The notes under the pieces: generated by a model
What the model saw: only the letters and a program-made list of their open reading frames with translations
Told to the model about the DNA's origin: nothing
Databases searched by the model: none
Assembly (NCBI RefSeq): GCF_000428145.1
Contig: NZ_ATZJ01000002.1
Coordinates: 124,001-188,000 of the forward strand
Source of the DNA: Chitinilyticum litopenaei DSM 21440
GTDB taxonomy: Bacteria > Pseudomonadota > Gammaproteobacteria > Burkholderiales > Chitinibacteraceae
Length of the DNA stretch: 64,000 bases
Direction: 5' to 3'
Part shown: positions 1-8,252 of the stretch, piece after piece
How positions within the stretch are numbered: position 1 is the first letter of the stretch
Layout of the letters: each line of letters begins with the position of its first letter
Translations under genes and position numbers: made by a program

Positions 1-67
1 GGCTCCATGCCTGTGCATGGCAGCGACCCGGGCCAGAATCAGGGCCCAGATACGCGAGGACACCAGC

Positions 68-565
68 ATGCGCCTGACAACCAAAGGCCGCTTTGCCGTT
101 ACTGCGATGCTTGATCTGGCGCTGCGCGAAGCGAACGGCCCGGTCACGCTGGCCGGCATCAGCGAACGCCAGCACATTTCGCTCTCCTATCTGGAGCAGC
201 TGTTCGGCAAACTGCGCCGCCGCGAACTGGTGGAAAGCGTGCGCGGCCCCGGTGGCGGTTATTGCCTCGCCCGGGTGCCGCACGAAATCACCGTTGCCGA
301 AATCATCTGTGCCGTGGACGAGCCGCTGGACGCCACACAGTGCGGCGGCAAGGAAAACTGTCGCGACGAGCACCGCTGCATGACCCACGATCTGTGGGCC
401 GGGCTGAACCGCACCATCTATGACCACCTGTCCGCCGTCACGCTGGGCAAGCTGATCGACGAGCACCTCGCCAAGCAGAAACGCCGCAGCGACAACGCCG
501 CGCTGATCGACGCGCGCGGCCTGAAAGATTCAAAAGACCCTTCCGGCGTCACCGCCGCACATTGA
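68..565 (+). CDS. iscR: Fe-S cluster assembly transcriptional regulator IscR
   Basis: This is an Rrf2-family winged-helix regulator of 165 residues. It senses [2Fe-2S] status and in known systems represses the isc operon. The N-terminal helix-turn-helix (about residues 1-60) is followed by the three cluster cysteines C92, C98 and C104 and by H107, the ligand set of E. coli IscR. I chose the ATG at 68 because the protein then begins MRLTTKGRFAV as in the family and has GCGAGGA upstream; the frame stays open further 5' but has no family match. It is the first gene of iscRSUA-hscBA-fdx-iscX, with iscS 9 nt downstream. The operon promoter lies outside the window. The C-terminal tail after residue 140 is charged and of low conservation. 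Confidence 0.96.
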   Translation: MRLTTKGRFAVTAMLDLALREANGPVTLAGISERQHISLSYLEQLFGKLRRRELVESVRGPGGGYCLARVPHEITVAEIICAVDEPLDATQCGGKENCRDEHRCMTHDLWAGLNRTIYDHLSAVTLGKLIDEHLAKQKRRSDNAALIDARGLKDSKDPSGVTAAH

Positions 566-574
566 GCACCGGCC

Positions 575-1786
575 ATGAACAAGAAACCGATCTACCTCGA
601 TTATTCCGCCACCACTCCGGTTGACCCGCGCGTGGGCGCCAAGATGATCCCCTACCTCACCGAGCTGTTCGGCAACCCGGCCAGCCGCTCCCACCCCTAC
701 GGCTGGGAAGCCGAAGCGGCGGTGGAAGAAGCGCGCGAGCAGGTCGCTGCGCTGGTGAATTGCGATCCGAAGGAAATCGTCTGGACCTCGGGCGCCACTG
801 AGTCGAACAATCTGGCGCTCAAGGGTGCCGCGCACTTCTACAGCAACAAGGGCAAGCACCTGATCACGGTGAAGACCGAGCACAAAGCCATTCTCGACAC
901 CATGCGCGAGCTGGAGCGTGAAGGCTTCGAAGTCACTTACCTTGATGTGCAGGACAACGGTCTGATCGACCGGGCCGTACTGGAAGCCGCCATCCGCCCG
1001 GACACCATCCTGATCTCCGTGATGTTCGTGAACAACGAAATCGGCGTGATCCAGGACATCGAAGGTATCGGGGAGCTGTGCCGCAGCAAGGGCATTCTGT
1101 TCCACGTCGACGCCGCACAAGCCACCGGCAAGGTGAAAATCGACCTGAATGCGCTGAAGGTCGATCTGATGAGCTTCTCCGCGCACAAGACCTACGGTCC
1201 CAAGGGCATCGGTGCGCTGTACGTGCGCCGCAAGCCGCGCGTGCGCCTCGAAGCACAGATGCACGGCGGCGGCCACGAGCGTGGTTTCCGCTCCGGCACG
1301 CTGGCCACGCACCAGATCGTCGGCATGGGCGAAGCCTTCCGCATCGCCCGCGAAGAAATGGACGCTGAGAACCAGCGCATCGGCGCGCTGCGTGATCGCC
1401 TGTGGAACGGCCTGAAGGAAATCGAGGAAGTGCACCTCAATGGCGACATGACGCGCCGCGTGCCGCACAACCTGAACGTGAGCTTCAACTACGTCGAAGG
1501 CGAGTCGCTGATCATGGCGCTGAAGGACCTGGCGGTTTCCAGCGGCTCGGCCTGTACCTCGGCCTCGCTGGAGCCCTCCTATGTGCTGCGCGCGCTGGGC
1601 CGCTCGGACGAGCTGGCGCATTCGTCGATCCGCTTCACCATCGGCCGCTTCACGACTGAAGAAGACATCGACCACACCATCGAGCTGTGCAAGACCAAGA
1701 TCGGCAAGCTCCGTGAGCTCTCGCCGCTGTGGGAGATGTACAAGGATGGCATCGACATCTCCACCATCGAGTGGGCCGCCCACTAA
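575..1786 (+). CDS. iscS: Cysteine desulfurase IscS
   Basis: This PLP enzyme of 403 residues takes sulfur from L-cysteine as a persulfide and gives it to IscU, MnmA and other acceptors. The PLP lysine is K205 in the motif SAHKTYGPKG. The mobile-loop catalytic cysteine is C327 in SSGSACTSAS. Length matches the group I desulfurases. The frame is complete from ATG to TAA. It follows iscR by 9 nt and precedes iscU by 151 nt; that spacer contains a CCCGGGCAAATTGCCCGG palindrome near 1878. The product also links functionally to mnmA in this window, because MnmA needs sulfur relayed from IscS. Confidence 0.98.
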   Translation: MNKKPIYLDYSATTPVDPRVGAKMIPYLTELFGNPASRSHPYGWEAEAAVEEAREQVAALVNCDPKEIVWTSGATESNNLALKGAAHFYSNKGKHLITVKTEHKAILDTMRELEREGFEVTYLDVQDNGLIDRAVLEAAIRPDTILISVMFVNNEIGVIQDIEGIGELCRSKGILFHVDAAQATGKVKIDLNALKVDLMSFSAHKTYGPKGIGALYVRRKPRVRLEAQMHGGGHERGFRSGTLATHQIVGMGEAFRIAREEMDAENQRIGALRDRLWNGLKEIEEVHLNGDMTRRVPHNLNVSFNYVEGESLIMALKDLAVSSGSACTSASLEPSYVLRALGRSDELAHSSIRFTIGRFTTEEDIDHTIELCKTKIGKLRELSPLWEMYKDGIDISTIEWAAH

Positions 1787-1937
1787 TTTGCTCCGGCTCG
1801 CAGCGCCCTGCGGCGTTGCGTTACCGCTTGTTTACAGCAGTAAACCGCGCGACACCGCGCCTTGCAGGACACCGCGACCCGGGCAAATTGCCCGGATGTG
1901 CGCGACCAATACAGATTAGAACTCGGAGGTACACAAA

Positions 1938-2318
1938 ATGGCATACAGCGAACAGGTCCTCGACCACTACGAAAACCCGCGCAATGTGGGCTCCTTTGAA
2001 AAGGGTGACGATAGCGTCGGCACCGGCATGGTCGGTGCACCGGCCTGTGGCGACGTGATGAAGCTGCAGATCAAGGTCGGCGAAGACGGCGTGATCCAGG
2101 ATGCGAAGTTCAAGACCTACGGCTGCGGCTCGGCGATTGCGTCCAGCTCGCTCGTCACTGAATGGGTGAAGGGCAAGACGCTCGATGAAGCGCTGACGAT
2201 CAAGAACACGGCAATTGCCGAAGAACTGGCGCTGCCGCCGGTGAAAATCCACTGCTCCATCCTGGCCGAAGACGCCATCAAGGCAGCGGTAGAAGACTAC
2301 AAGAAGAAACATCAGTGA
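1938..2318 (+). CDS. iscU: Fe-S cluster scaffold protein IscU
   Basis: The 126-residue scaffold assembles [2Fe-2S] clusters before transfer to apo-proteins. All key residues are present: C37 and D39 (ACGDV), C63 (YGCGSA) and C106. The HscA recognition motif LPPVK at 99-103 just precedes C106. The start is supported by a strong CGGAGGT ribosome-binding site about 8 nt upstream. The TGA stop is also the first triplet of a TGAGGCG-type repeat that fills the gap to iscA. Confidence 0.98.
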   Translation: MAYSEQVLDHYENPRNVGSFEKGDDSVGTGMVGAPACGDVMKLQIKVGEDGVIQDAKFKTYGCGSAIASSSLVTEWVKGKTLDEALTIKNTAIAEELALPPVKIHCSILAEDAIKAAVEDYKKKHQ

Positions 2319-2383
2319 GGCGTCAGGCGTGAGGCGCAAGGTGGAACACCACTTCGCCTCACCCCTCTCCCCTCACTCCTCAC
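2316..2383. repeat. TGAGGCG/CCTCAC inverted repeat in the iscU-iscA spacer
   Basis: An imperfect palindrome with a left arm rich in GAGGCGTGAGG units and a right arm rich in CCTCACC units. It begins at the iscU stop codon and ends about 10 nt before the iscA start. A second copy lies between fabH and fabD (21728-21803). Repeats of this TGAGG type are common between genes in Betaproteobacteria. It could form an mRNA hairpin between the two genes, but no T-run follows, so I do not call a terminator. Confidence 0.75.
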
Positions 2384-2393
2384 GGAGTTCAAC

Positions 2394-2717
2394 ATGGCAC
2401 TCACACTGAGCGAAAGCGCCGCCAATCACGTGGCCAACTTCCTCGCCAAGCGCGGCAAGGGGCTGGGCGTACGGCTGGCCGTGAAAACCGCCGGCTGTTC
2501 GGGCATGGCGTACAAGCTGGAATTCGTCGACGTGGAAAACCCGGAAGATCTGGTGTTCGAGAGCAATGGCGTGAAGATCTACACCGACGCCAAGAGCCTC
2601 GCCTACATCGACGGTACCGAGCTCGACTACACCAAGGAAGGGCTGAACGAAGGCTTCAAGTTCAACAACCCGAACGTGAAGAACGAGTGCGGTTGCGGCG
2701 AGAGCTTCCACGTTTAA
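2394..2717 (+). CDS. iscA: A-type Fe-S carrier IscA
   Basis: This 107-residue A-type carrier accepts Fe-S clusters from IscU and delivers them to targets. The three conserved cysteines are C35 (AGCSGMAY) and C99 and C101 in the C-terminal CGCG motif. Start is ATG at 2394 with GGAG a few bases upstream. It sits in the usual place between iscU and hscB but is flanked on both sides by repeat elements rather than tight operon junctions. Confidence 0.97.
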   Translation: MALTLSESAANHVANFLAKRGKGLGVRLAVKTAGCSGMAYKLEFVDVENPEDLVFESNGVKIYTDAKSLAYIDGTELDYTKEGLNEGFKFNNPNVKNECGCGESFHV

Positions 2718-2727
2718 AAACCACTCG

Positions 2728-2819
2728 TAGGATGGGTTGAGCGCAGCGATACCCATCATTTCGCAGCGCAGCAGCCATGCCTTGATGGGTATCGGCCTTC
2801 GGCCTCAACCCATCCTACG
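2728..2819. repeat. GTAGGATGGGTT-type inverted repeat between iscA and hscB
   Basis: The left arm TAGGATGGGTTGAGC...GATACCCATCA pairs with the right arm TGATGGGTATC...CTCAACCCATCCTA. The arms together cover most of the 123-nt iscA-hscB spacer. The motif resembles the GTAGGGTGGGTT family of palindromes scattered through beta- and gammaproteobacterial genomes. Only one copy is in this window. Confidence 0.75.
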
Positions 2820-2840
2820 CATTGCATTTGGGCCTGAACG

Positions 2841-3371
2841 ATGCAGTTTGATTTCAACCAGACGTATTTCACGCTCTTCGGCATGCAGCAAGGCTTTGCC
2901 ATCGATACCCGGGAGCTTGATCAGCGCTATCGCGACCTGCAGGCACTGTGGCACCCCGATCGCTTCGCCAGCAGCGATGACACGGCCCGCCGCCTGTCGC
3001 TGCAGGCCTCGACCTTTGTCAACGAGGCCTGGCAAACGCTGAAGTCGCCGCTGGCCCGCGCACGCTACCTGCTGCGGCTCAATGGCATCGACACGCAGGA
3101 AGACACCAACACGGCCATGCCGATGGACTTCCTGATGCAGCAGATGGAATGGCGCGAAGCGATTGCCGAGGCCAAGAGCAGCCGCCATCTCGATGAACTC
3201 GAACGCCTGGGCGCCGAGCTGCGCGAGGAAATCGCCGCGCTGGAGCAGCTGCTGGGTGGCCAGCTCGACGTCAGTCAGTGGGATGCGGCCAGCACCTCGG
3301 TGCGCAAGCTGCGCTTTCTGGAAAAGCTCGACCAGGAAATCGGTGACGCCATCGAAGCGGTGATGTTCTAG
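2841..3371 (+). CDS. hscB: Fe-S co-chaperone HscB (J-domain protein)
   Basis: The 176-residue J-type co-chaperone brings IscU to HscA and stimulates its ATPase. The N-terminal J domain (about residues 1-75) has the HPD motif at H38-P39-D40 within WHPDRF. The C-terminal helical domain that binds IscU fills the rest. Length is normal. The ribosome-binding site is weak. A 255-nt spacer with a repeat separates it from hscA, unlike the tight hscB-hscA junction of E. coli. Confidence 0.96.
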   Translation: MQFDFNQTYFTLFGMQQGFAIDTRELDQRYRDLQALWHPDRFASSDDTARRLSLQASTFVNEAWQTLKSPLARARYLLRLNGIDTQEDTNTAMPMDFLMQQMEWREAIAEAKSSRHLDELERLGAELREEIAALEQLLGGQLDVSQWDAASTSVRKLRFLEKLDQEIGDAIEAVMF

Positions 3372-3521
3372 GTCGTACCCCGCAACGGTGTTGCGCGCGT
3401 CTGGATGAGGCGCGACCTGCTTGATCTGCAGCACTCTGCTTGTTGCGCCATCGCCAGCCCGGCAGCCCTTTTCGATACTGCACCATGTTCAACCCATTGG
3501 ATTCCAACCCTGAGTCGCGGC

Positions 3522-3580
3522 ATACCCCAACACCGATCACGCCAAAGCCCACTACCAGAAAAGGCTGCAGATCAATACCC
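3522..3580. repeat. 59-bp TATACC-type dispersed repeat (hscB-hscA spacer)
   Basis: The element runs from ATACCCC to ATACCC with AAAAGGCTGCAG in its right half. It is 59 bp, the same length as the copies at 20723, 26211 and 36472. The left arm has diverged, so the central hairpin is weak. It ends 46 nt before the hscA ATG. The remainder of the 3372-3626 gap shows no ORF or clear promoter. Confidence 0.6.
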
Positions 3581-3626
3581 GTGACTGACGATTAGAATTC
3601 AAGCCAAGCACACAGGATGAAAGCCA

Positions 3627-5480
3627 ATGGCTTTGCTGCAAATTTCCGAACCCGGCATGAGCGCCGCTCCGCACCAGCACCGGCTGGCGGTCGGCATTGA
3701 CCTGGGCACCACCAATTCGCTGGTCGCCACCGTCAAGAGCGGCAGCGCGGTCTGCCTGCCGGACGCCGAAGGGCGCATGCTGCTGCCCAGCGTCGTGCAC
3801 TACGGCCGTGACGGCCTGCTGGTCGGCCACGCCGCGCAAGCCCGGCAAAATGAAGACCCCGCCAATACCATCGTGTCGGTCAAGCGTTTCATGGGTCGTG
3901 GCGTGCACGACATCGGCGAGCTGGCCACGCCTTACCGCTTCGTCGACGAACCCGGCATGCTGAAGCTGGTGACGCGCGCCGGCGTGAAAAGCCCGGTCGA
4001 AGTCTCTGCCGACATCCTCGCCACGCTGAAGGCCCGCGCCGAAGCCAGCCTGGGCGGCGAACTGGTCGGCGCCGTGGTCACCGTGCCCGCCTACTTCGAC
4101 GATGCCCAGCGCCAAGCCACCAAGGACGCGGCAAAACTCGCCGGACTCAATGTGCTGCGGCTGCTCAATGAACCGACGGCCGCTGCCATCGCCTATGGAC
4201 TCGACAATGGCGCCGAAGGCACTTATGTCGTGTATGACCTCGGCGGCGGCACCTTCGATGTATCGATTCTCGAACTGTCGCGCGGCGTGTTTGAAGTACG
4301 CGCCACCTCCGGCGACGCGCAACTCGGCGGCGACGATTTCGACCACCGCCTGTATTGCTGGGTGCTGGAGCAGGCCGGCCTGCGCGGCCCCAATGCCCAC
4401 GACCAGCGCCTGCTGCTCACGCGCGCGCGCGAGGCCAAGGAGGCACTGACCGACCACGACAGCACGCGCATCACCGCCGTGCTCTCCGACGGCCAGGTCA
4501 TCGATCAGGAACTCAGCGCCCACGATTTCCAGCAGCTCACCGCGCACCTGGTGCAAAAGACACTGCTGCCGGTAAAGAAGGCGCTGCGTGATGCCAAGCT
4601 CACCGCGGCCGACATCAAGGGTGTGGTGCTGGTCGGCGGCGCCACGCGCATGCCGCATGTGCGCCGCGCCGTCGCCGAACTGTTCGGCCAGCAGCCGCTG
4701 ACCAACCTCGACCCGGACAAGGTCGTGGCGCTGGGCGCGGCGATGCAGGCCAATGTGCTGGCCGGCAACAAGGGCGACGACGACTGGCTGCTGCTGGATG
4801 TGATTCCGCTGTCGCTGGGGCTGGAAACCATGGGCGGACTGGTCGAAAAGGTCATCCCGCGCAATTCGACCATCCCGACCGCGCGCGCACAGGAATTCAC
4901 CACCTTCAAGGATGGCCAGACCGCGATGGCTATTCACGTGCTGCAGGGCGAGCGCGAGCTGGTTTCCGACTGCCGCAGCCTGGCGCGCTTCGAGCTGCGC
5001 GGCATTCCGGCCATGGTCGCCGGCGCGGCGCGCATCCGCGTTACTTTTCAGGTCGACGCCGACGGCCTGCTGTCGGTGTCGGCACGCGAACAATCCACCG
5101 GCATCGAAGCCAGCATCGCGGTCAAGCCGTCGTACGGCTTGTCGGATGAGGAAGTGGCGCGCATGCTGCAGGAATCGATGCAGCATGCCCAGGACGACAT
5201 GCAGCAGCGCAAGCTGGGCGAGGCGCGGGTCGAGGCTGAAAGCCTGCTCAATGCGCTGGATGTGGCGCTGGCCAGCGACGGCGAGCTGATCGCCGCCGAG
5301 GAGCAGGCACGCATCCGCACGAGCATGGCCGAGCTGCGCGCACTGTGCGCGGCGGACAATGCCGATGCCATCCGCCTTGCCGCCGAGGCTCTCAACCAGG
5401 CCAGCAGCGATTTCGCCGCGCGCCGCATGGACGCCGCCGTGCGCCGCGGCCTGGCGGGGCACAATATCGCCGAACTGTAA
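3627..5480 (+). CDS. hscA: Fe-S assembly chaperone HscA (Hsp70 family)
   Basis: This specialised Hsp70 of 617 residues uses ATP to drive cluster release from IscU with HscB. The N-terminal ATPase domain starts with the phosphate-binding motif IDLGTTNSLVA (about residues 23-33) and contains DLGGGTFDVS near residue 207 and VGGATRMPHV near 335. The substrate-binding domain follows from about residue 390 and a helical lid closes the C-terminus. It is shorter than DnaK and lacks DnaK's acidic tail, as expected for HscA. The adjacent hscB and fdx confirm the assignment. Confidence 0.97.
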   Translation: MALLQISEPGMSAAPHQHRLAVGIDLGTTNSLVATVKSGSAVCLPDAEGRMLLPSVVHYGRDGLLVGHAAQARQNEDPANTIVSVKRFMGRGVHDIGELATPYRFVDEPGMLKLVTRAGVKSPVEVSADILATLKARAEASLGGELVGAVVTVPAYFDDAQRQATKDAAKLAGLNVLRLLNEPTAAAIAYGLDNGAEGTYVVYDLGGGTFDVSILELSRGVFEVRATSGDAQLGGDDFDHRLYCWVLEQAGLRGPNAHDQRLLLTRAREAKEALTDHDSTRITAVLSDGQVIDQELSAHDFQQLTAHLVQKTLLPVKKALRDAKLTAADIKGVVLVGGATRMPHVRRAVAELFGQQPLTNLDPDKVVALGAAMQANVLAGNKGDDDWLLLDVIPLSLGLETMGGLVEKVIPRNSTIPTARAQEFTTFKDGQTAMAIHVLQGERELVSDCRSLARFELRGIPAMVAGAARIRVTFQVDADGLLSVSAREQSTGIEASIAVKPSYGLSDEEVARMLQESMQHAQDDMQQRKLGEARVEAESLLNALDVALASDGELIAAEEQARIRTSMAELRALCAADNADAIRLAAEALNQASSDFAARRMDAAVRRGLAGHNIAEL

Positions 5481-5490
5481 AAACCGCTTG

Positions 5491-5579
5491 AACCACAGAG
5501 GCACAGAGGGCACAGAGGAAAAACGTCAGAGTTCAGCTTGCTGCGACTTTCTCTGTGCTCTCTGTGTTCGCTGTGGTTA
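5491..5579. repeat. ACCACAGAG/CTCTGTGGT inverted repeat (hscA-fdx spacer)
   Basis: The left arm AACCACAGAGGCACAGAGG and the right arm CTCTGTGTTCGCTGTGGTT form a long imperfect palindrome that fills the hscA-fdx gap. Copies of the same family occur at 30854-30967 and 36609-36705. This CACAGAG family is widely scattered between genes in Proteobacteria. Confidence 0.85.
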
Positions 5580-5595
5580 AAAATCAGGAAAGACC

Positions 5596-5934
5596 ATGAC
5601 CCAGATCGTTGTACTCCCCCACGCCACGCTGTGCCCCGACGGCGCGGTGATCGATGCCGAACCGGGCACCAGCATCTGCGATGCCCTGCTGGAAAACGAC
5701 ATCGAAATCGAACACGCCTGCGAGAAATCCTGCGCCTGCACTACCTGTCATGTGCTGGTGCGCGAGGGGCTGGCCAGCCTCAACGAGGCGGATGAGCTCG
5801 AAGAAGACCAGCTCGACAAAGCCTGGGGGTTGGAGAGCTGCTCGCGGCTCTCGTGTCAGGCCATCGTCGCCGACACCGACCTCGTCGTCGAGCTGCCGAA
5901 ATACACCATCAACCACGCGCGCGAACACCACTAA
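5596..5934 (+). CDS. fdx: ISC-type [2Fe-2S] ferredoxin
   Basis: The 112-residue adrenodoxin-type ferredoxin supplies electrons for cluster assembly by IscS and IscU. Cluster ligands are C42, C48, C51 (CEKSCACTTC) and C87 (SCSRLSC), the same numbering as E. coli Fdx. Extra cysteines C46 and C82 are also present. The TAA stop lies only 2 nt before a 48-bp repeat that fills the gap to iscX. Confidence 0.97.
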   Translation: MTQIVVLPHATLCPDGAVIDAEPGTSICDALLENDIEIEHACEKSCACTTCHVLVREGLASLNEADELEEDQLDKAWGLESCSRLSCQAIVADTDLVVELPKYTINHAREHH

Positions 5935-5936
5935 AA

Positions 5937-5984
5937 GGTATAGGCCTGCAGCCATTTGCCAAAAATGGCTACAGCCATATACCC
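5937..5984. repeat. 48-bp TATACC-type palindromic repeat (fdx-iscX spacer)
   Basis: A clear palindrome with GGTATA and TATACC ends. The inner arms CTGCAGCCATTT and AAAATGGCTACAG close over a short loop. It is exactly 48 bp, like the copies at 15467, 28192, 40732 and 63216. It begins 2 nt after the fdx stop and ends 14 nt before the iscX start, so it would be transcribed in the isc mRNA. Confidence 0.85.
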
Positions 5985-5998
5985 CAATGGAGAAGATC

Positions 5999-6193
5999 AT
6001 GAAATGGACCGATAGCCGCGAGATCGCCATCGCACTGGCCGACACGCACCCCGATGTGGATCCGACCAAGCTGCACTTTGTCGAGCTGATGAAGTGGGTG
6101 CTCGAGCTGGAAGGCTTTGACGATGACCCCAAGCATTGCGGCGAGCGCATTCTTGAAGCAATCCAGCTGGCATGGATGGACGAGGCCGACTAA
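5999..6193 (+). CDS. iscX: Fe-S assembly protein IscX (YfhJ)
   Basis: This small acidic protein of 64 residues binds IscS and iron and is thought to tune the rate of cluster assembly. The start MKWTDSREIA and the conserved core HPDVDPTKLHFVELMKWV are typical of IscX. The ATG at 5999 follows a GGAGA ribosome-binding site just downstream of the 48-bp repeat. It closes the isc operon, the usual position in proteobacteria. Confidence 0.95.
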   Translation: MKWTDSREIAIALADTHPDVDPTKLHFVELMKWVLELEGFDDDPKHCGERILEAIQLAWMDEAD

Positions 6194-6252
6194 AACACCT
6201 TAAACTGCTGCCAGCAAACATTAGCAACTGGTAATAAAGCAGAAAGGTCGCC

Positions 6253-7248
6253 ATGGCAAAGTCGAGTTCCCCTGCAGCAGCCCCCCGCCTCACCCCACTG
6301 GCCCGCCTGCTGGGCCTGCGCGATCTGCTCGGGCAGATGCTGGCCAATCCGCACGCCTTTGCCGACACCCTGCCACAGCTGATCCGCCAGTGCGTACACA
6401 GCATCCAGCTGGCCTGCGCCGAGAATGCGGAACTGGCCACCGCCAGCATTCAGGTCTGCCAGCAGGGCGACTACCCGAGCCGCCATGCCTGCAATGTTGC
6501 CATCCTTGTCGAGCAGGTGCTCAGCGCGCTGGACTGGCGCAGCGAGGAGCGCATTCCCGTCGTCGCCGCCGCCCTGACGATGAACATCGCCATGCACCAG
6601 CTGCAGGCCGAACTGGCACAGCAAAGCACGCCACTGACCGAAGCACAGCGTCAGCAAATCCAGCTGCACCCCATCCGCGGGAGGGATCTGCTGCGCGAAC
6701 TGGGCGTGGCCGACGCCGCTTGGCTGGAATGCGTGCTGCAACACCACGAGGCACCGGACGGCAGTGGCTACCCCCAGCAATTGCGGGGCTCGGACGTGCT
6801 CTTCGAGGCCCGCCTGATCGGCCTGGCCGACCGCTATTGCGCCATGCTGTCCAAAAATGCCTGGCGACGCGGACAGCAAAGCGATGCTGCGCTGATCGCG
6901 GCGCTCAACGGCCCCTTGCAGTCGGTGGATGGCAAGCTGGGCCGCATGTTCACCCAGACGCTCGGCCCCTACCCGCCCGGGGCGCTGGTGCGCCTGGTCA
7001 ATGGCGAAACGGCCATGGTGCAAAGCCATGGCCGTACGCTGGAAACCCCCTTGCTGATGGTACTGTTCGCTGCGGACGGTCGCCCGGTGCTGAAACCGGT
7101 CTTGCGCGACAGCGCTCAGGCCGAGTACACCATCTGTGAAGTGCTCGACCTGCAGGCCGCGCAAGAGCAGATCAACCTGCAACAGGTCTGGGGGCCGGAC
7201 GCCCAGCTGCCGCAAGCCGAGCAAACTGCCGCCACTCCGGCAGGCTGA
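6253..7248 (+). CDS. HD-GYP-related protein with degenerate HD motif
   Basis: The 331-residue soluble protein has a C-terminal half resembling HD-GYP domains, the c-di-GMP phosphodiesterases. Visible hallmarks are HPIRGRDLL near residue 139, HHE at 164-166, a GYP at 172-174 in DGSGYP, and ARLIGLADRY. The catalytic HD pair expected about 30 residues upstream of HPIRG is replaced by ALTMNIAMHQ. It may therefore be an inactive or ligand-binding relative. No response-regulator or membrane domain is seen. It follows iscX by 59 nt on the same strand; membership of that operon is unproven. Confidence 0.75.
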   Translation: MAKSSSPAAAPRLTPLARLLGLRDLLGQMLANPHAFADTLPQLIRQCVHSIQLACAENAELATASIQVCQQGDYPSRHACNVAILVEQVLSALDWRSEERIPVVAAALTMNIAMHQLQAELAQQSTPLTEAQRQQIQLHPIRGRDLLRELGVADAAWLECVLQHHEAPDGSGYPQQLRGSDVLFEARLIGLADRYCAMLSKNAWRRGQQSDAALIAALNGPLQSVDGKLGRMFTQTLGPYPPGALVRLVNGETAMVQSHGRTLETPLLMVLFAADGRPVLKPVLRDSAQAEYTICEVLDLQAAQEQINLQQVWGPDAQLPQAEQTAATPAG

Positions 7249-7282
7249 CCTCCGGCTGCCGTGAGTCCGGGGCGGCTGGCGC

Positions 7283-7741
7283 TTATTGCGCCTGCGGCGC
7301 CGAAGCGCGCCGCTGCATTTTCCGCTCGCGCATCTGCTCGCGCCAGGCCTGACGCTCGGCATCGCTGACAACCCCGTCCTTGCTGGCATCCATGCGGTCG
7401 AAATGCGCCTCGGCACGCTGCAGGGCATCGGCACGCGTCATGTCCTGCTGCATTTTCGGCATGTCCCCATGCTTCGGGCCGCCGCCGTGCTTGCCGCCAC
7501 GCGGGTTGGGACACTGCGCACGCACCTGTTCGCGCCAGGCCTTGCGTTCGGCCGCGCTGACCACGCCATTGCGATCACCGTCCATCTGGTCGAAATGTTC
7601 GCCTGCCTGCTGCAGGAACTGGGCCTTGCCGACATCGCCCTGCGGCATTTTCTGCATCGGGCAGGACACCGAAGGGCTGGCCGCAAAGGCCGCCAGTGAA
7701 ACGCTGGCCAGCAGGGCGGCTACGAGTTTGGAATGGGCCAT
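7283..7741 (-). CDS. Exported EF-hand calcium-binding protein
   Basis: The protein has 152 residues with a Sec signal peptide (hydrophobic stretch at about residues 5-20, cleavage after AFAA). It has two EF-hand loops, DGDRNGVVSAAE and DASKDGVVSDAE, each preceded by a FDxMD helix end. Between them is a His/Gly/Lys-rich linker. A good ribosome-binding site (AGGAGA) precedes the ATG at 7741. It probably acts as a periplasmic or secreted Ca2+ binder; the specific role is unknown. It converges on the HD-GYP-like gene. Confidence 0.75.
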   Translation of the reverse strand: MAHSKLVAALLASVSLAAFAASPSVSCPMQKMPQGDVGKAQFLQQAGEHFDQMDGDRNGVVSAAERKAWREQVRAQCPNPRGGKHGGGPKHGDMPKMQQDMTRADALQRAEAHFDRMDASKDGVVSDAERQAWREQMRERKMQRRASAPQAQ

Positions 7742-7872
7742 GATGTTCTCCTGAAGATCTGAACTGAAAAGAGAGTTGCGATGCCGGCCGGCATGTCCTG
7801 ATCAACGCAGCACGACCTGCCGCGTTGACACGATCTGCGCTATGCTCTGCGCCCCATACTGAAGGAGCGCTT

Positions 7873-8193
7873 ATGAGCACGTTTGCCGATCATCTCGCCG
7901 GTCTGCCGGGCATCGACCATCTGGCGGCACTGGAATTGCTGCATGGCGACAGCATTGTTGCCCGCATCGAAAACAAACCTGGCCAGGCAGGCAGCCTGCG
8001 GGTCTATCATGCGCTGTATCAGGAATTCGGCTGCATCAATGCCGTGGCCGCGGACAAGGGCATTCGCCTGTATGCCGAGCACAGCGAAGATGCACGCGCC
8101 AATCCGGGCAAGCACCCGAACATCGACCGCCTGTTTGCCGTCGACGCCGCGCAGCCTTTCGCGGTACGCCTGATCGAAAACAGCAAGGCCTGA
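7873..8193 (+). CDS. DUF2322 family protein
   Basis: The 106-residue protein has no signal peptide or membrane segment. It contains the conserved stretches LARIENKPG-like (VARIENKPGQAGSLRVYHA) and EDARANPGKHPNIDRLF, which I recognise as DUF2322. The function of that family is unknown. The start at 7873 is preceded by GAAGGAG. The next gene, a small membrane protein, lies 59 nt downstream on the same strand and may be co-transcribed. Confidence 0.7.
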   Translation: MSTFADHLAGLPGIDHLAALELLHGDSIVARIENKPGQAGSLRVYHALYQEFGCINAVAADKGIRLYAEHSEDARANPGKHPNIDRLFAVDAAQPFAVRLIENSKA

Positions 8194-8252
8194 CAAATCG
8201 GCCCGGCCGGTGGCTGCCATGCTGCCGACATGACTTTTGCAGGAGTATCCCG

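Noticed and set aside
3552..5513. A long open frame of 653 codons antisense to hscA
   Set aside because: It is the mirror of a GC-rich real gene; the translation is His/Gln/Ala/Gly-rich and matches no family. The same applies to long antisense frames opposite icd, DUF1631 and the chemoreceptor gene.
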